Below, piece after piece: positions 34,527-45,149 of a DNA stretch of 64,000 nucleotides (its first letter is position 1; the number at the start of each line of letters is the position of its first letter). The notes under the pieces are model-generated. The model saw nothing but the letters and a program-made list of their open reading frames with translations, did no database searches and had not been told where the DNA came from. Made by a program: the position numbers and the translations under genes. Origin of the DNA: Sophora flavescens (lineage: Eukaryota; Streptophyta; Magnoliopsida; Fabales; Fabaceae); contig CM061065.1 in assembly GCA_030762895.1 (NCBI GenBank), forward strand, positions 62,128,200 to 62,192,199. The letters run 5' to 3'.

Positions 34527-35836
34527 TGTAATACCTCAAGATTCACCCTTATGTTTGTGTGTGTTAGTTTTGGCATATATATATTTGATATGTTTGATAT
34601 TTATATATATGTGTATATATTATTGCATATGATAATATGTATATTAACATATGATTATTTGCATTAATATGAGATTGTGTCTCTTAATGTTTGATTTTAT
34701 ATGTTAATATATGATATGTGATTTTATTAATAATAAGCGATTAAGAATGATATGATAAGATATCGTGTGATTTGGTATTTAAATAGAGATAGTGTTATTC
34801 TTAGATTTTAGCCCTTCAACCAATCCGATTTGAGTCCTTATCAATATAGGATCATCCTCTTTTTGTTTATATCTTAAGATCTTATCATAATCTCCTAAGG
34901 ATCATATCTAGGAATAATTACCAAATCTGTTGCTAAACTTCCATCGAACTTTTGACTATCTTAGAGTTCGATTTAGGATTCGATATTTAGACATTTAATT
35001 TGTAGATATTTCTGAGATTTCTAACGACACCAAGAACGCCTCAATTGGAAACTTGTAGCTCAAGTTATGGTCAAAATACCGAGTTGTATATAGTTTGGGC
35101 TGAAATAGGAACCCGTTATGACCCAAACTCATATATATACCATTGGACTCGACCTAAACCTAGTTTACACGATCCTAACACTCAGTAAACTGCCTCCCTT
35201 CTTCCTCTTTGAATCATTATGGTTTTCTCCCTAAAACTCTCTCTAGGGAACCCGTTCTTGTACTGTTATTCACTGCTTCTAGATAGAAGAACATCGCTAC
35301 GAATAGGGGTTCGTTGTGCTTGATGTTTGGGACTTTAGAAAAGGTAAAGTTCGTATACCTTGTCCCTTATGTTCTATCTTTCAAGTTCTTGATCTTTTCC
35401 TTTTATTTCTTGATCTTAGAGTTGAATCAAAGTGTCTCTTTGTCGTTCTTGGGGTTGTAGACAAGCGCTAGTGAGACAGGACCCAAGTGGATCTTCTTTC
35501 TCTCTTTTGAATCATGATATCTACTCCAGGTATAGGGAGAAGGGTAGTGTATTCGTAGGCTTGGGGTTAGTGTAAAGTAAAGGGGTTCCCATAACCCCGT
35601 GTTGTTTTATGTGTATGAATGAATAACATGTTAAATTGTATTGTTTGGTGATGGTATGTTCTTGGCTATTTTGGTATGTTATTTGTATGTGTTCCACGTT
35701 CATGATATGTTAATATTTATCTTAGTTGCCTTGATATGAACATGATAGTATGATGATTGTCATTGTTATTACGATGTTGGCTGTTGATTTTATGTTGGTT
35801 GTATAGTTAATGCTATGACTATTGAGTTGATGGTTA
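34527..35836 (+). repeat. 3' LTR of the Tekay-like element, part 1
   Basis: Starts TGTAATACCTCAAG. Contains AGAACATCGCTACGAATAGG and other conserved stretches, also present at 59660-60969. Ends at the TTA target duplication of CACTA A. Confidence 0.8.
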
Positions 35837-35854
35837 CACTAGTGCAATAAGTGC

Positions 35855-36245
35855 TTTTTACGTCAGTTAAAATTGATTTTTTACGCCAGAATACTGACTG
35901 ACGTAAATACAATTGATGTTAATAGTTAATATTTTAACGTCAGTTGAGAACTGACGTTAAATATAAAACTACTAACGTCAGTTCTTTAACAAAACTGACG
36001 TTAATTTTGTAAAATTAACGCCGCTTTTTAAAAAATCGACGTTAAACATAAAACTATTAACGCCGCTTCTTTAAGACAACGGACGTTAATTTTGTTAAAA
36101 CTAACGCCGCTTGTTATAAAGAATCGACGTTAAAGGTTTAATTTTAACGCCGATTGTAATAAACAACTCGACGTTAATAGTGTATCGTATATTTTATAAA
36201 ATACTATTAACGCCGCTTGTTTGATACAACCGACGTTAATAAGTT
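35855..36245. repeat. subterminal repeat array of CACTA A (3' side)
   Basis: Some ten inverted pairs of AACGTCAGTT / AACTGACGTT type. From about 36005 the motif changes to AACGCCGCTT with ATCGACGTT. The duplicate at 60988-61375 has the canonical motif at the same places. Confidence 0.85.
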
Positions 36246-36445
36246 TTTTTTTTTAATTCAGTTTTAAAATATCACCCCCTCAACTATCCCCGCATTCATA
36301 AAATATCCCAAGAATACGAAATATCACACACATTACAGAATTGCAAAGGAAAAATGGAACAATGGGGGGACTTAAAACCAAAACCCATGTATATATATAA
36401 ATAAATTTTAGTTCCAATGTCTAAAAAACAAAACTACCAATCTAA

Positions 36446-36448
<3 letters not shown>

Positions 36449-36502
<54 letters not shown>
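36449..36502. repeat. (TA)n microsatellite
   Basis: About 54 bases of TA just downstream of the CACTA A gene; shorter (about 42 bases) in the duplicate at 61583-61622. Confidence 0.9.
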
Positions 36503-36505
<3 letters not shown>

Positions 36506-36539
36506 GTTATTAATTAGTTTCTAAAGTCTAACAAAAAAA

Positions 36540-39522
36540 CTATTTATCTAAGTATTGCGGAGGTATCCTGTCAATTCCTTTTTCAGCCGCATACTTGAAG
36601 AAGAATTCAGCGAAGCGCATCCTCAAGTCTCTTAACTCATCTTCTTGAATAGGCGATTGGTCGATAAATGCCTAGACACGTTCAAATAATAACAATAACA
36701 TCAATGCAAGTCATCTTCAAAACTATAATATATAATTTAACAAGTTGTTTAAATATTACCTTATTCCATCCATCCGTAATAGATGCGGAGACTATGTTCA
36801 AGATATGAAGCATCACATAATAGCCGCAGCACGACCACCGGTCAATTTGAAATCGAGACTACCAACAAAATTAATTTCAACGTCAGTTGAATATACATAT
36901 AAATTAGTAATTATAATATTAATTATTTGATAAATAAACTACCAAACCTTGAGGATGTTCCATACAAGATTTTCTTTAGCCTTATAAGTCCTACTTCTCC
37001 CGTTGGCGCAACTTATGCTACTCGCCTTCAGCGCTATCATAAACAAATAATCATGTCGATCAATTAACAAATTCATATATCATGTGTGTAATAAACTAAA
37101 AACAACTGATATTAAAACTTAAATTAAATTTAAGATTAGTTACTTACTTATTTACAGCTTCCACCACCTTCGGTGGCGGATCTTGGTGGAGAGAACAGAA
37201 GAATGTGACAGTATGCCTAGACGGGTGAAGTACGAACAACTGCCAATGGATTTTCATACAGTAGGGATCCAGATATAATTCTTTCGGATTGTCTCCCAAC
37301 AAGTTCCCTAAGTATTTACTCAATGCATCTCCAGCAAAGAAATCGGGCAGAAGGATTGACAGATCTAAGAAACCGTAAACTGATGCAACGCCCTTATCAA
37401 GTTGAAGACGATGGAGGTACCTAAGATATGAAAAGGTGTGGATGTTAATTACATAATATATATATTGAAATTAAAATAAATTATTAAATGGAAAAATACC
37501 AAAAATAAATAAGTTATAAAATTAAAATTAACTTACGTGCACCAGAGATTGAAAACATTGTTGTTCATCCAGACGTTATCTCTACAGGCGTTACCGAGAT
37601 CATCACCACAGAAGGAAAATATCCTCTCTGTTGATTTGGGCGTTCCACCCATCTATCGTGCTACAATGGACATTCAAAAATAACAAACGCATAATACTCA
37701 CCAAGTGAGAAAAAACGGAGATATGTGACTTTGGCACCAGAGTCGACTTGGCCTTCAGTTTAGGAAAAATAAAATAGATAAGTTTTTGATAATTAAAAAA
37801 AAACAAGTAATTATTTGACTAATTTGTACATTAATAATGAATACATACCTTTGTTAACATTTCGAGCTCACGTCGTTTGGAGTCCAACTCAAGCTCACGC
37901 CTTTTCATTTCCAACTCATGCTCATGGCGTTGGACTTCGAACTCCCGCTCCCTAGCTGCCAACTCATCGTCCTCCACATGTGCCCTACTAAAACTCTCTT
38001 TTGTGCTCACATGTGAAGGGTTGGCATGCCCTGTGGTGTCCTGGGATGTACCGACGGAGGAAAGCTCTCTAGCAAGCGCCTGCTTGAATTCTGGGTTGGA
38101 TATTAAGCCTTGCATCATATGTGTTGTAATAGCTGGGTTGGACATGAGGTGCTGAGTAATGTCAGCCAAAATTGATGCTTCATCGACCACCCGCTTTCGT
38201 GAAGCAGACTTGCCATAATATTCTTTGATGGTCACGTTCCCAGGAACACCGAGAACCTGACCAGGATGGTCTTTCTTGCCTAGAGCAGTCATCAAGACGT
38301 CCCGCCGTCCAGAAGGGACAAATGCGCCCTGGGAGGATTGTGCTTTAAGATCCATCTACAATGAAAAAAAATGAAAAAAACGTGCAAGTGAAAAGTGTTG
38401 CAAATATCTATACAAATATCAATTGAAATCAAGTTAATTATTTACTTGCAATCTTATCTGCCACTTCGCGAGTGGCATCAACTTTAAAAGATCCCGTCTT
38501 TGTCATGCGGCCGGCTAACCGGACATCCTCGCGGTCGATGTCCGACGGAGGACTTAATGGTGTGCCCTCGGCACCTCTCCTCTTTCAATCCTAGCAGAGT
38601 GCTCTTCCCGCTTCGCCCTCGGCCTATCCGCCATCATCTGCCGGGATCCGAGTCCAGTACCCACCCCGAGACATGGTGTGGCGGTGGGCGTTCTTCACCC
38701 GATTCTCGCCGACCCTTATTTGCCTTAGCCTATTCAAACAAAAACACATAATTAAATACAGTTAAATGATCTATAATAAACATACAAAATTAACTTAATC
38801 AACCAACCCGAAATTCTCCATCCCGTCGACTCTGGCAAACATATCCCAAGTATCCCGATCAATCCAGGGATAATCCGAGAACATTTTATCAAGCCGCTTC
38901 TTCCCGGATACATAGTACCTGGTAAGATCATGCTTGAACCCATTCCAACACTTTGATGCCATTTTCATACATTTATGACGATGATCCTCATCATTTGGCA
39001 CAGTCCAAGCTACCTACACATTAAATACATAACAACTGGATGGATTATAACTCGGATAATTATCTAATAATGTAAATCAAATGAATGTAAAGGTAAAATA
39101 CCGTGATAGCCTCCCAAATCTGATCCTTAACGTTCTGTGGAACGTCATTCCAGTGGTTGTAGTTGATGCTTACGTGCTGCTTCACTTGTAGAAACACCCG
39201 CTCATTAAATTCTTTAGCACGGGGTCCCTGGGCATTTAGATTAGCATCGAAGGACACCTCAAGCTTCTGTCCGCTTTGCCTGTCCTTCTCTAGTTTCTTC
39301 AACGAGGTGGCTCCTCTACCCCGTTTCCTATGAGCCTGTGATGTCTGTATGGACAAAAAAAATGATAAAATAGAGGGTTGTAACATTATAAACTTACATT
39401 AAAAAGGAATAAAGATAGTATATAACATGTAAACTTACACTAGAATCAGGTGTAGGCGTGATCGGGTCCTGCGAAGCCCCCACAGTGTCCTCCCGTGCAT
39501 GTGGGCTATCCGATTGATCCAT
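36540..39522 (-). CDS. CACTA gene: Transposase_24 domain joined to Ulp1-like protease
   Basis: Ten exons are inferred from GT..AG sites: 39439-39522, 39102-39344, 38808-39013, 38446-38729, 37849-38355, 37537-37752, 37148-37420, 36958-37033, 36760-36858 and 36540-36671. Exons 2 to 4 match plant Ptta/En/Spm transposase (Transposase_24): KRGRGATSLKKLEKDR, HVSINYNHWNDVPQNVKDQI and KMASKCWNGFKHDLTRYY. Exon 5 has a heptad-rich Glu/Arg coiled coil (ERELELD-type). Exons 7 to 9 form a Ulp1-like cysteine protease: HWQLFVLHPSRHTV gives the His, and exon 9 has CCGYYVMLH with the Cys. The His and Cys are clear; an Asp of the triad is not. Copy 1 is damaged: exon 4 has frameshifts, exon 3 has lost its AG at the donor, exon 6 is one base longer than copy 2, and exon 9 has an extra Cys. 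Protease activity is inferred. Confidence 0.7.
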
Positions 39523-39697
39523 ATGTATGTCTGTTCAGTAACAATATATATGTATTAACATAGGTTATAACTCAAAATAAATACAGAAGTATAAATAAAA
39601 ATAACTAGATAGGTCCTGTAGATATACAAAACATCTATCCAATATAAGGACAATACGGGAGATTGAAAACTATAGTTTTTGAAGAGTGCCAAGCACT

Positions 39698-39813
39698 GGT
39701 CACGGCCTGGCCGTGATGTCCATCACGGCCGTAACGTGCCAACTGAACCAGACCCTCAAGGGCAGAACTGATCACGGCCTAGCTGTGATGAGCATCACGA
39801 TCGTGACAGATCA
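39698..39813. repeat. hairpin module, copy in CACTA A
   Basis: GTCACGGCCTGGCCGTGAT, CATCACGGCCGTAACG, ATCACGGCCTAGCTGTGAT and ATCACGATCGTGA follow one another, with ACCCTCAAGG in the middle. The order, spacing and the ACCCT..AAGG..CAGA linker match the LTR module at 28899-29005. Confidence 0.8.
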
Positions 39814-39830
39814 ACCAGCAGAGCAACATG

Positions 39831-40018
39831 CACTCAAAACCAAAAATAGAGACATTCCAAACAACTCAAACTCACGGTTTCAAGTTTCAACTACTGAGAC
39901 TACAGTTTCAACATACACTCAAAACCAAAAATAGAGACATTCCAAACAACTCAAACTCACGGTTTCAAGTTTCAACTACTGAGATTACAGTTTCAACATA
40001 CATTCAAAACCAAAAATA
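39831..40018. repeat. 85-bp tandem repeat, two units and a partial third
   Basis: Units begin CACTCAAAACCAAAAATAGA at 39831 and 39916, with a partial third (CATTCAAAACC) at 40001. Located just upstream of the CACTA A gene start. Confidence 0.85.
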
Positions 40019-40059
40019 AAAAAATGTGCCCTAAAGACTCACCAGAAATAGGCGCTCGC

Positions 40060-40380
40060 GTGGTGGTGGGGGGGAAGCTCGAGTGGTGGCCAACGTTCGA
40101 TGTGGTTACTGAGAGCAGAGGGACAAGGAGAGTTAGTGCGCGGGAAGGGGAAAGAGAGATGTCAAGTTATTGCAAAGAATGAGCGGGAAAGACAGAGTTA
40201 GGGGTTAAGAGTGTACCTCACGATGGTGGCGAAGAAGCCCTCGCGGTGGTTGAGGTGGAGATGAGCTAGCGATTAGGGCAGAGTGAGAGTGAGAGTGAGG
40301 GTTGAGCGTGATGAAAAGAGAAAAGAGACGTACAGAGAAGTGCAGAAGCCGTGCGGGTGTAAACGTTATAATCAAAATAA
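40060..40380 (-). other. 5' leader region of CACTA A
   Basis: In minus orientation it contains GCTCATCTCCACCTCAACCA and CCGCGAGGGCTTC, similar to the CACTA B leader at about 27560-27600 (AGCTCGTCTCCACCGCC). This supports a common family and the minus orientation of CACTA A. Confidence 0.5.
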
Positions 40381-40382
40381 AA

Positions 40383-40605
40383 CAACATTTTATGTCAGTT
40401 GTTAGTAAAAACTGACGTTAAAGGTCATATATTTAACGTCAGTTGTCTTAAGAAACTGACGTTAAAAAACACCCACACTTCTAACGTCAGTTGTATTACA
40501 CAACTGACGTTAAAAGTTTATTAGTTTCTGCAAAAACTAATAAACACTCACACTTCTAACGTCAGTTGTATTACACAACGGACGTTAAAAGTTTATTAGT
40601 TTCTG
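40383..40605. repeat. internal subterminal-type array, CACTA A
   Basis: AACGTCAGTTG / AACTGACGTTAAA pairs in four copies. It lies 2.3 kb inside the element rather than at its end, next to the duplicated segment at 40611. Confidence 0.75.
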
Positions 40606-40610
40606 CAAAA

Positions 40611-42085
40611 ACATTCATTCCTTTGACTACTGTGCTACTTACCCATTCACCTTGTAACCTAATCCTCTTAATGAGCATTAAGTTTTTAGATAAGTTTTCA
40701 AGAAAATCAGAATAGCTTAGTAACTTCATCCCCTTCTCATATAAATAGCTTCCTTCCATCCTTTTAAGTTTTTCTGCTTCACAATATGGCTCTACCATGG
40801 AGATTAATTTCATCACTCTTTCTTCCTATGCCTAGACTCAAAGATCTTTGTCTTAATGGTCAAACAACTTCTGAGGTTGTGTAAATCACATAACATGTAA
40901 GGTTGGGTGAATCATGTAATGTGATTCTCTCACTTTATTTCATCCCCGTCATCCCTTTCACTTTGCTTTGGAAGCAAGTGACTGTGGATTCAAGACGATG
41001 CATCAAGGAATTCCAGTGAAGAAGAAAGATGCAAAGATCCATTTCACTTTGCTTTCGCTGCTAGTGACTGAGGATTTACTTTGCATCATGGAATTCAAGT
41101 GAGGGAGGTTATGCATCCTTTGGAGTTTCTGATGACATGACTGAGAAGAAAATGATGTTGAAGCAGAAACTTTTTTATATTTTAGGGCTATGTTGCAGAA
41201 ATTTTTTATCTTTTAATCATGTAATTTTAACTTATGAATCACTTCAATGAGATACGATTTGATTATACATATAACTTGTTTTATGTTAAGTGTTTATTTA
41301 TTTTAATTTGCACAAGAATTTGTTTACCAATTCAAGCTAATTAATAAAAATTAAAAATAAACTTGTTTAAAAAAAGGTTTAGAAATAAACTGCACTATAT
41401 GGAGTGATCTGCGTTAAGAGGGACAAAAGGGACATGACAACCAATGAAATGAGTTTCATAATTATTTACGTCAGTTATTTATAGAACTGACGCAAATAGT
41501 GATTTAATATTTACAAACTGCCACCACCTCATTTTTAACGTCAACTTAATTGATGACTGCCAAGTTCCCGTATATTAATTACATTATTTCTAATATTCAT
41601 TCTGCACGTTTATAATATATAGGATTATTTACGTCAGCTTTTTATTTACTGAAGTAAAAATCACACTTTTAACGTCAGTTGTATAAAAACGGCGTTAACA
41701 ATAAATATTTTTTATTTTAAAAACACTTTTAACGCCGCTTTTTTAAACAACTGACGTTAAAAGTGTATAGATATCTGCAAAAACATTCATTCCTTTGACT
41801 ACTGTGCTACTTACCAATGCACCTTGTAACTTAATCCTCTTAATGAGCATTAAGTTTATAGATAAGTTTTCAAGAAAATCAGAATAGCTTAGTAACTTCA
41901 TCCCTTGCTCCTATAAATAGCTTCCTTCCATCCTTTTAATTTTCGGCTTCACAATATGGCTCTGCCATGGAGATTAACTTCATCACTCTTTCTTCCTATT
42001 CCTAGACTCAAAGATCTTTGTCTTAATGGTCAAACAACTTCTGAGGTTGTGTAAATCACGTAACATGGGTGATAAGCTTGTGTAA
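40611..42085. repeat. direct duplication of an unknown segment inside CACTA A
   Basis: About 40611-40960 and 41785-42085 share long runs such as TTTGACTACTGTGCTACTTA, AATGAGCATTAAGTTT and ATAGCTTCCTTCCATCC. Between them (41462-41762) lie subterminal-type repeats and CTGCCACCACCTC, like the element's own end. The minus strand of the first copy is open for 81 codons (40571-40816), but the second copy is frameshifted. I do not recognise the product; it may be a captured host fragment or non-coding. Confidence 0.6.
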
Positions 42086-42659
42086 ACCACGTAATGTGAG
42101 TTGCTCACCTTATCATCCTTCCGGAGAATCAGCTGCTGGAGGGCAAATCAGGTGCTCGGGCGTCACAGTTCCAAAACCTCAGCTTTGGCAGCAAGTGACC
42201 GTCATGGAAGTCTCTAGAACCACTGCCTTTGCTTGAAACAGATCTAGTTCACCTGTTTTTGCCTCTCTTGAGCTCTCTCATGCCCCCCAGTTTTCTGAGG
42301 TCTTAAAGGATGCAAGTGACTGTTCCAAGACCATTGCTAAAACTGATTGAGTGCACCCTTTGGAGTATAGTTTTCCCTTTGGCATATTTCATAAAACTCT
42401 CTGATGGGATGTAGCTTTAATGTTTAGGATTTTAAACCCTTTCAATGTAACTTTTTATAGGATTTTAAACCCTTTCAATCTTCTCAGATCGATCAGTATT
42501 ACACTTCATGAATGAGATCTGATTTGGGTTATTGATTCAACTTATACTTCGCACATATATTTTAGTTTTCAAAACAGAAACACAAAACATCAAAGCAATT
42601 GTGAAACTGAAACTTTGAGGAAGGCAATGCGGAAGGGTACGTATACTAGATAAAAAAAT
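42086..42659. other. non-coding stretch of CACTA A
   Basis: No ORF of note. It contains phrases that resemble 40930-41120, such as GCAGCAAGTGACCGTC versus GAAGCAAGTGACTGTG, so the duplicated segment at 40611/41785 probably extends into it. Confidence 0.45.
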
Positions 42660-42962
42660 TATTAAAATAACCTTTAACGTCAGTTGTTGTAAGGACTGAC
42701 GTTACAAGTGAAGTGACTCACTTTTAACGCCAGTTCGATGAAGAACTGATGTTAAAATGTTCACTATTAACGTCAGTTGTTTATTGAACTGACGTTAAAA
42801 GTGAGTCACTTCACTTTTAATGTCAGTCCTTAAAACAACTGACGTTAAAATTGAATTAATGAAGTCTGATATTTACAAAACTGCCACCGCCCCCTTTTTA
42901 ACGTCTAGCTTTTGGTTAACTGACGTAAACCTTTACCGTCTAATGTATATTTTCCACTAGTG
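42660..42962. repeat. subterminal repeat array and end of CACTA A
   Basis: AACGTCAGTTG and AACTGACGTTAAAAG pairs, then CTGCCACCGCCCCC and the terminal TTTCCACTAGTG. It is the reverse of 27244-27420 in CACTA B. Confidence 0.85.
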
Positions 42963-43665
42963 TTAAAATGTTAAAAACCTTAATTGGTTAAATTAGGTTC
43001 TAAAATGAGTTAGAGATTAATAGGTTTTAACACCCTAAAAATTTGTTAACGAACTGTGTTGAGACTCTGCCCAGAATAGTATTGTCGTGCATTGAGCATG
43101 ATCATGCTGAACAGGGGAGCACGCCGTGCTCCCAGTTTGAATTCTGGAAAATGGTCGCGTCATAAGCATGGTCGTGTAGTAGAAGAGCACGCCCGTGCAG
43201 TTGAGCATGACCGTGCTCAAAAAGGAAGCACGACTGTGCTCCACTTAAGTGGCAGCACGCCCATGCTGGGCTTAAGCACGATTGTGCTCACCCTCTCGGG
43301 ATGTAATCCGAGATTAAGGACTTAAACAGGGGTTTTAACCTCAATCTTCCCCAACGACAAATGATGACTTAGTTAATTAATGATGAAGACTAGATAACTT
43401 AATTAAAGATTAATTAAGATGGTTAAGCCGGTAACCATTGGGTTACCACAAGTTGTTTGAGCTGTACCTTGGTGCCTTATGGCCAAGAGGGCCTTGACCC
43501 CACAGTTTGGGTTTAAGGTGTTATTGATGTTGTACCTTAGGGACCGAGAGTTTGTCCCAAGGGGGGCCTTGACTCCACGGTTTAGGTCTAAGGTGTTGCA
43601 GTCGATTCTGCTGCGGTAGATTCCACTGGTTAAAGGTGTTGGGGTCGATTCCGCTGATGTCTTCG
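42963..43665 (+). repeat. 3' LTR of the Tekay-like element, part 2
   Basis: After the TTA duplication it continues as LTR sequence. At 43085-43285 it has a series of GAGCACGGCCGTGCTC-like palindromes, for example GAGCATGACCGTGCTC and GAGCACGCCGTGCTC. It ends at the CTTCG target duplication of the copia element. Confidence 0.7.
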
Positions 43666-45071
43666 TGTTGGGAATTTACGTATAAAACAAAATAACACAA
43701 CGGAAAAAAAAATTCCCATCGAAGGATCCTTGCGAATGGTCATGATTCATGGTTAGAAGATTTACCTCTTGAAGTGATGAGAATTGATTGAAATCGTCTA
43801 TCACGAACACCGCACGAACGGTGTCTCTAAGGTATCCACACGAGCAGATCCCATGAACGTCCAACATCACGAACACGAAGCGTCTCTGCCTCACAGTGCT
43901 AGCTTCGAAAAACCGAGACCTGCTGCTCACTGTCACTCTCTATGTGCGGCTAGGGTAAAAATCGTGTAGGCACAATAGCTTAAGTGGTCTACTTATAGTA
44001 GCACCTCCTTAAGTGAGTTAGTGAGCAGCGTTTGACCTAAGCCCCATGTATATGCGCTAGGACCAATAGAAGAGTCCAACTCTCCTTTATAATGCTTCTT
44101 TTGATCCGCTCTTATGTGTGTGACCCTATAGGTTCCTAAAACGTTAGTAGTAACATTAAATCCCATTTAATATTACAAACAGTGAGCGGTATCTAGCAAT
44201 ACATCACTGCCACCAACGGAGTGAGAAAGTCAGTGATTTGACGAAACCTTTCTGTGACAAATATTAATGTGCATTATTATCCCTTTGTCCATATATCTAT
44301 ATTGAACACAAGACATAGAATGTGTCACCCTTGTATGGTTCAATATCATGTTCCCTGATACCCGAGTAGATTTAACAACAAATGAGGTCAATATCTCATA
44401 TTGACTCATTTCAGCACGGCCATGCATTTTACAGTCTCACTCTATCGGGGGCCCCACAGATATTACTCCTGTTATGTAGGAGGGACAAATTCCATCTAGG
44501 TCACTCACATCCCTCTGCATGGCTCGTGGTATGCCCAATGACCGTCTTTATAATCATCCTATTACAGATGACGTTTGACGATATTAAAGAACACGACTCC
44601 TCATGTAGGGATCGTAGCGATTTCAGATCGAAGGATTGCATACACCATTGTCACTATGAGAACTACTTATGACACTCACATAACGCTCCATGTAGTGTTC
44701 TCATGGTGGGTCAATCCAGTACATAATTACTCTAATGTGTACCTATGTGGCGACTCGATATCTCATATCCATGACCCGTGAGATATGGTCATCAGTCTGC
44801 ACACATAATAGTCTCAATGTATTATTATTGTCCTTATTAATAAAATACTTGACTACTGATATTTAAGAATAGGATTTCATTGTTCAATAGTGTCTCACGA
44901 TCAAGTCATGTACTTGATATTCTATTAAACTGAAATTTCTATTCTAAGGACTTTATTATGTTTAAACAAGTAACACAATAAACTGGAATGCCTCATATCA
45001 TATATATATATAATGGCAAGATACAAATGTAAGTCTAAGAAATACACTGGCCTCTAGGGCTTACACCAACA
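43666..45071 (-). repeat. 3' LTR of the copia element
   Basis: Begins TGTTGGGAATTTACG and ends CTTACACCAACA on the plus strand. It differs from the 5' LTR at scattered bases and has a much shorter TA tract, pointing to age rather than a recent insertion. Confidence 0.88.
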
Positions 45072-45149
45072 ATCTCCCACTAGCACTAGAGCCAATCAGG
45101 CATAAATCTAATGCCCATCGATCTAGTGTGACCTTCGTGCTTCATTGAG

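Larger units (their letters stand above)
35837..42962 (-). mobile_element. CACTA A (En/Spm type), 7.1 kb, without tnp2
   Basis: Ends are CACTAGTGCAATAAG (35837) and TATTTTCCACTAGTG (to 42962), flanked by TTA at 35834-35836 and 42963-42965, the 3-bp target duplication of CACTA elements. The single gene, 36540-39522, reads on the minus strand. The space where tnp2 is expected (39523-42660) holds tandem repeats, extra subterminal arrays and a duplicated unknown segment. So it is probably non-autonomous. Confidence 0.87.

Noticed and set aside
43784..44781. ORFs in the copia LTR, repeated at 50722-51905
   Set aside because: They occur in both LTRs, have no known domain and are in non-coding LTR sequence.
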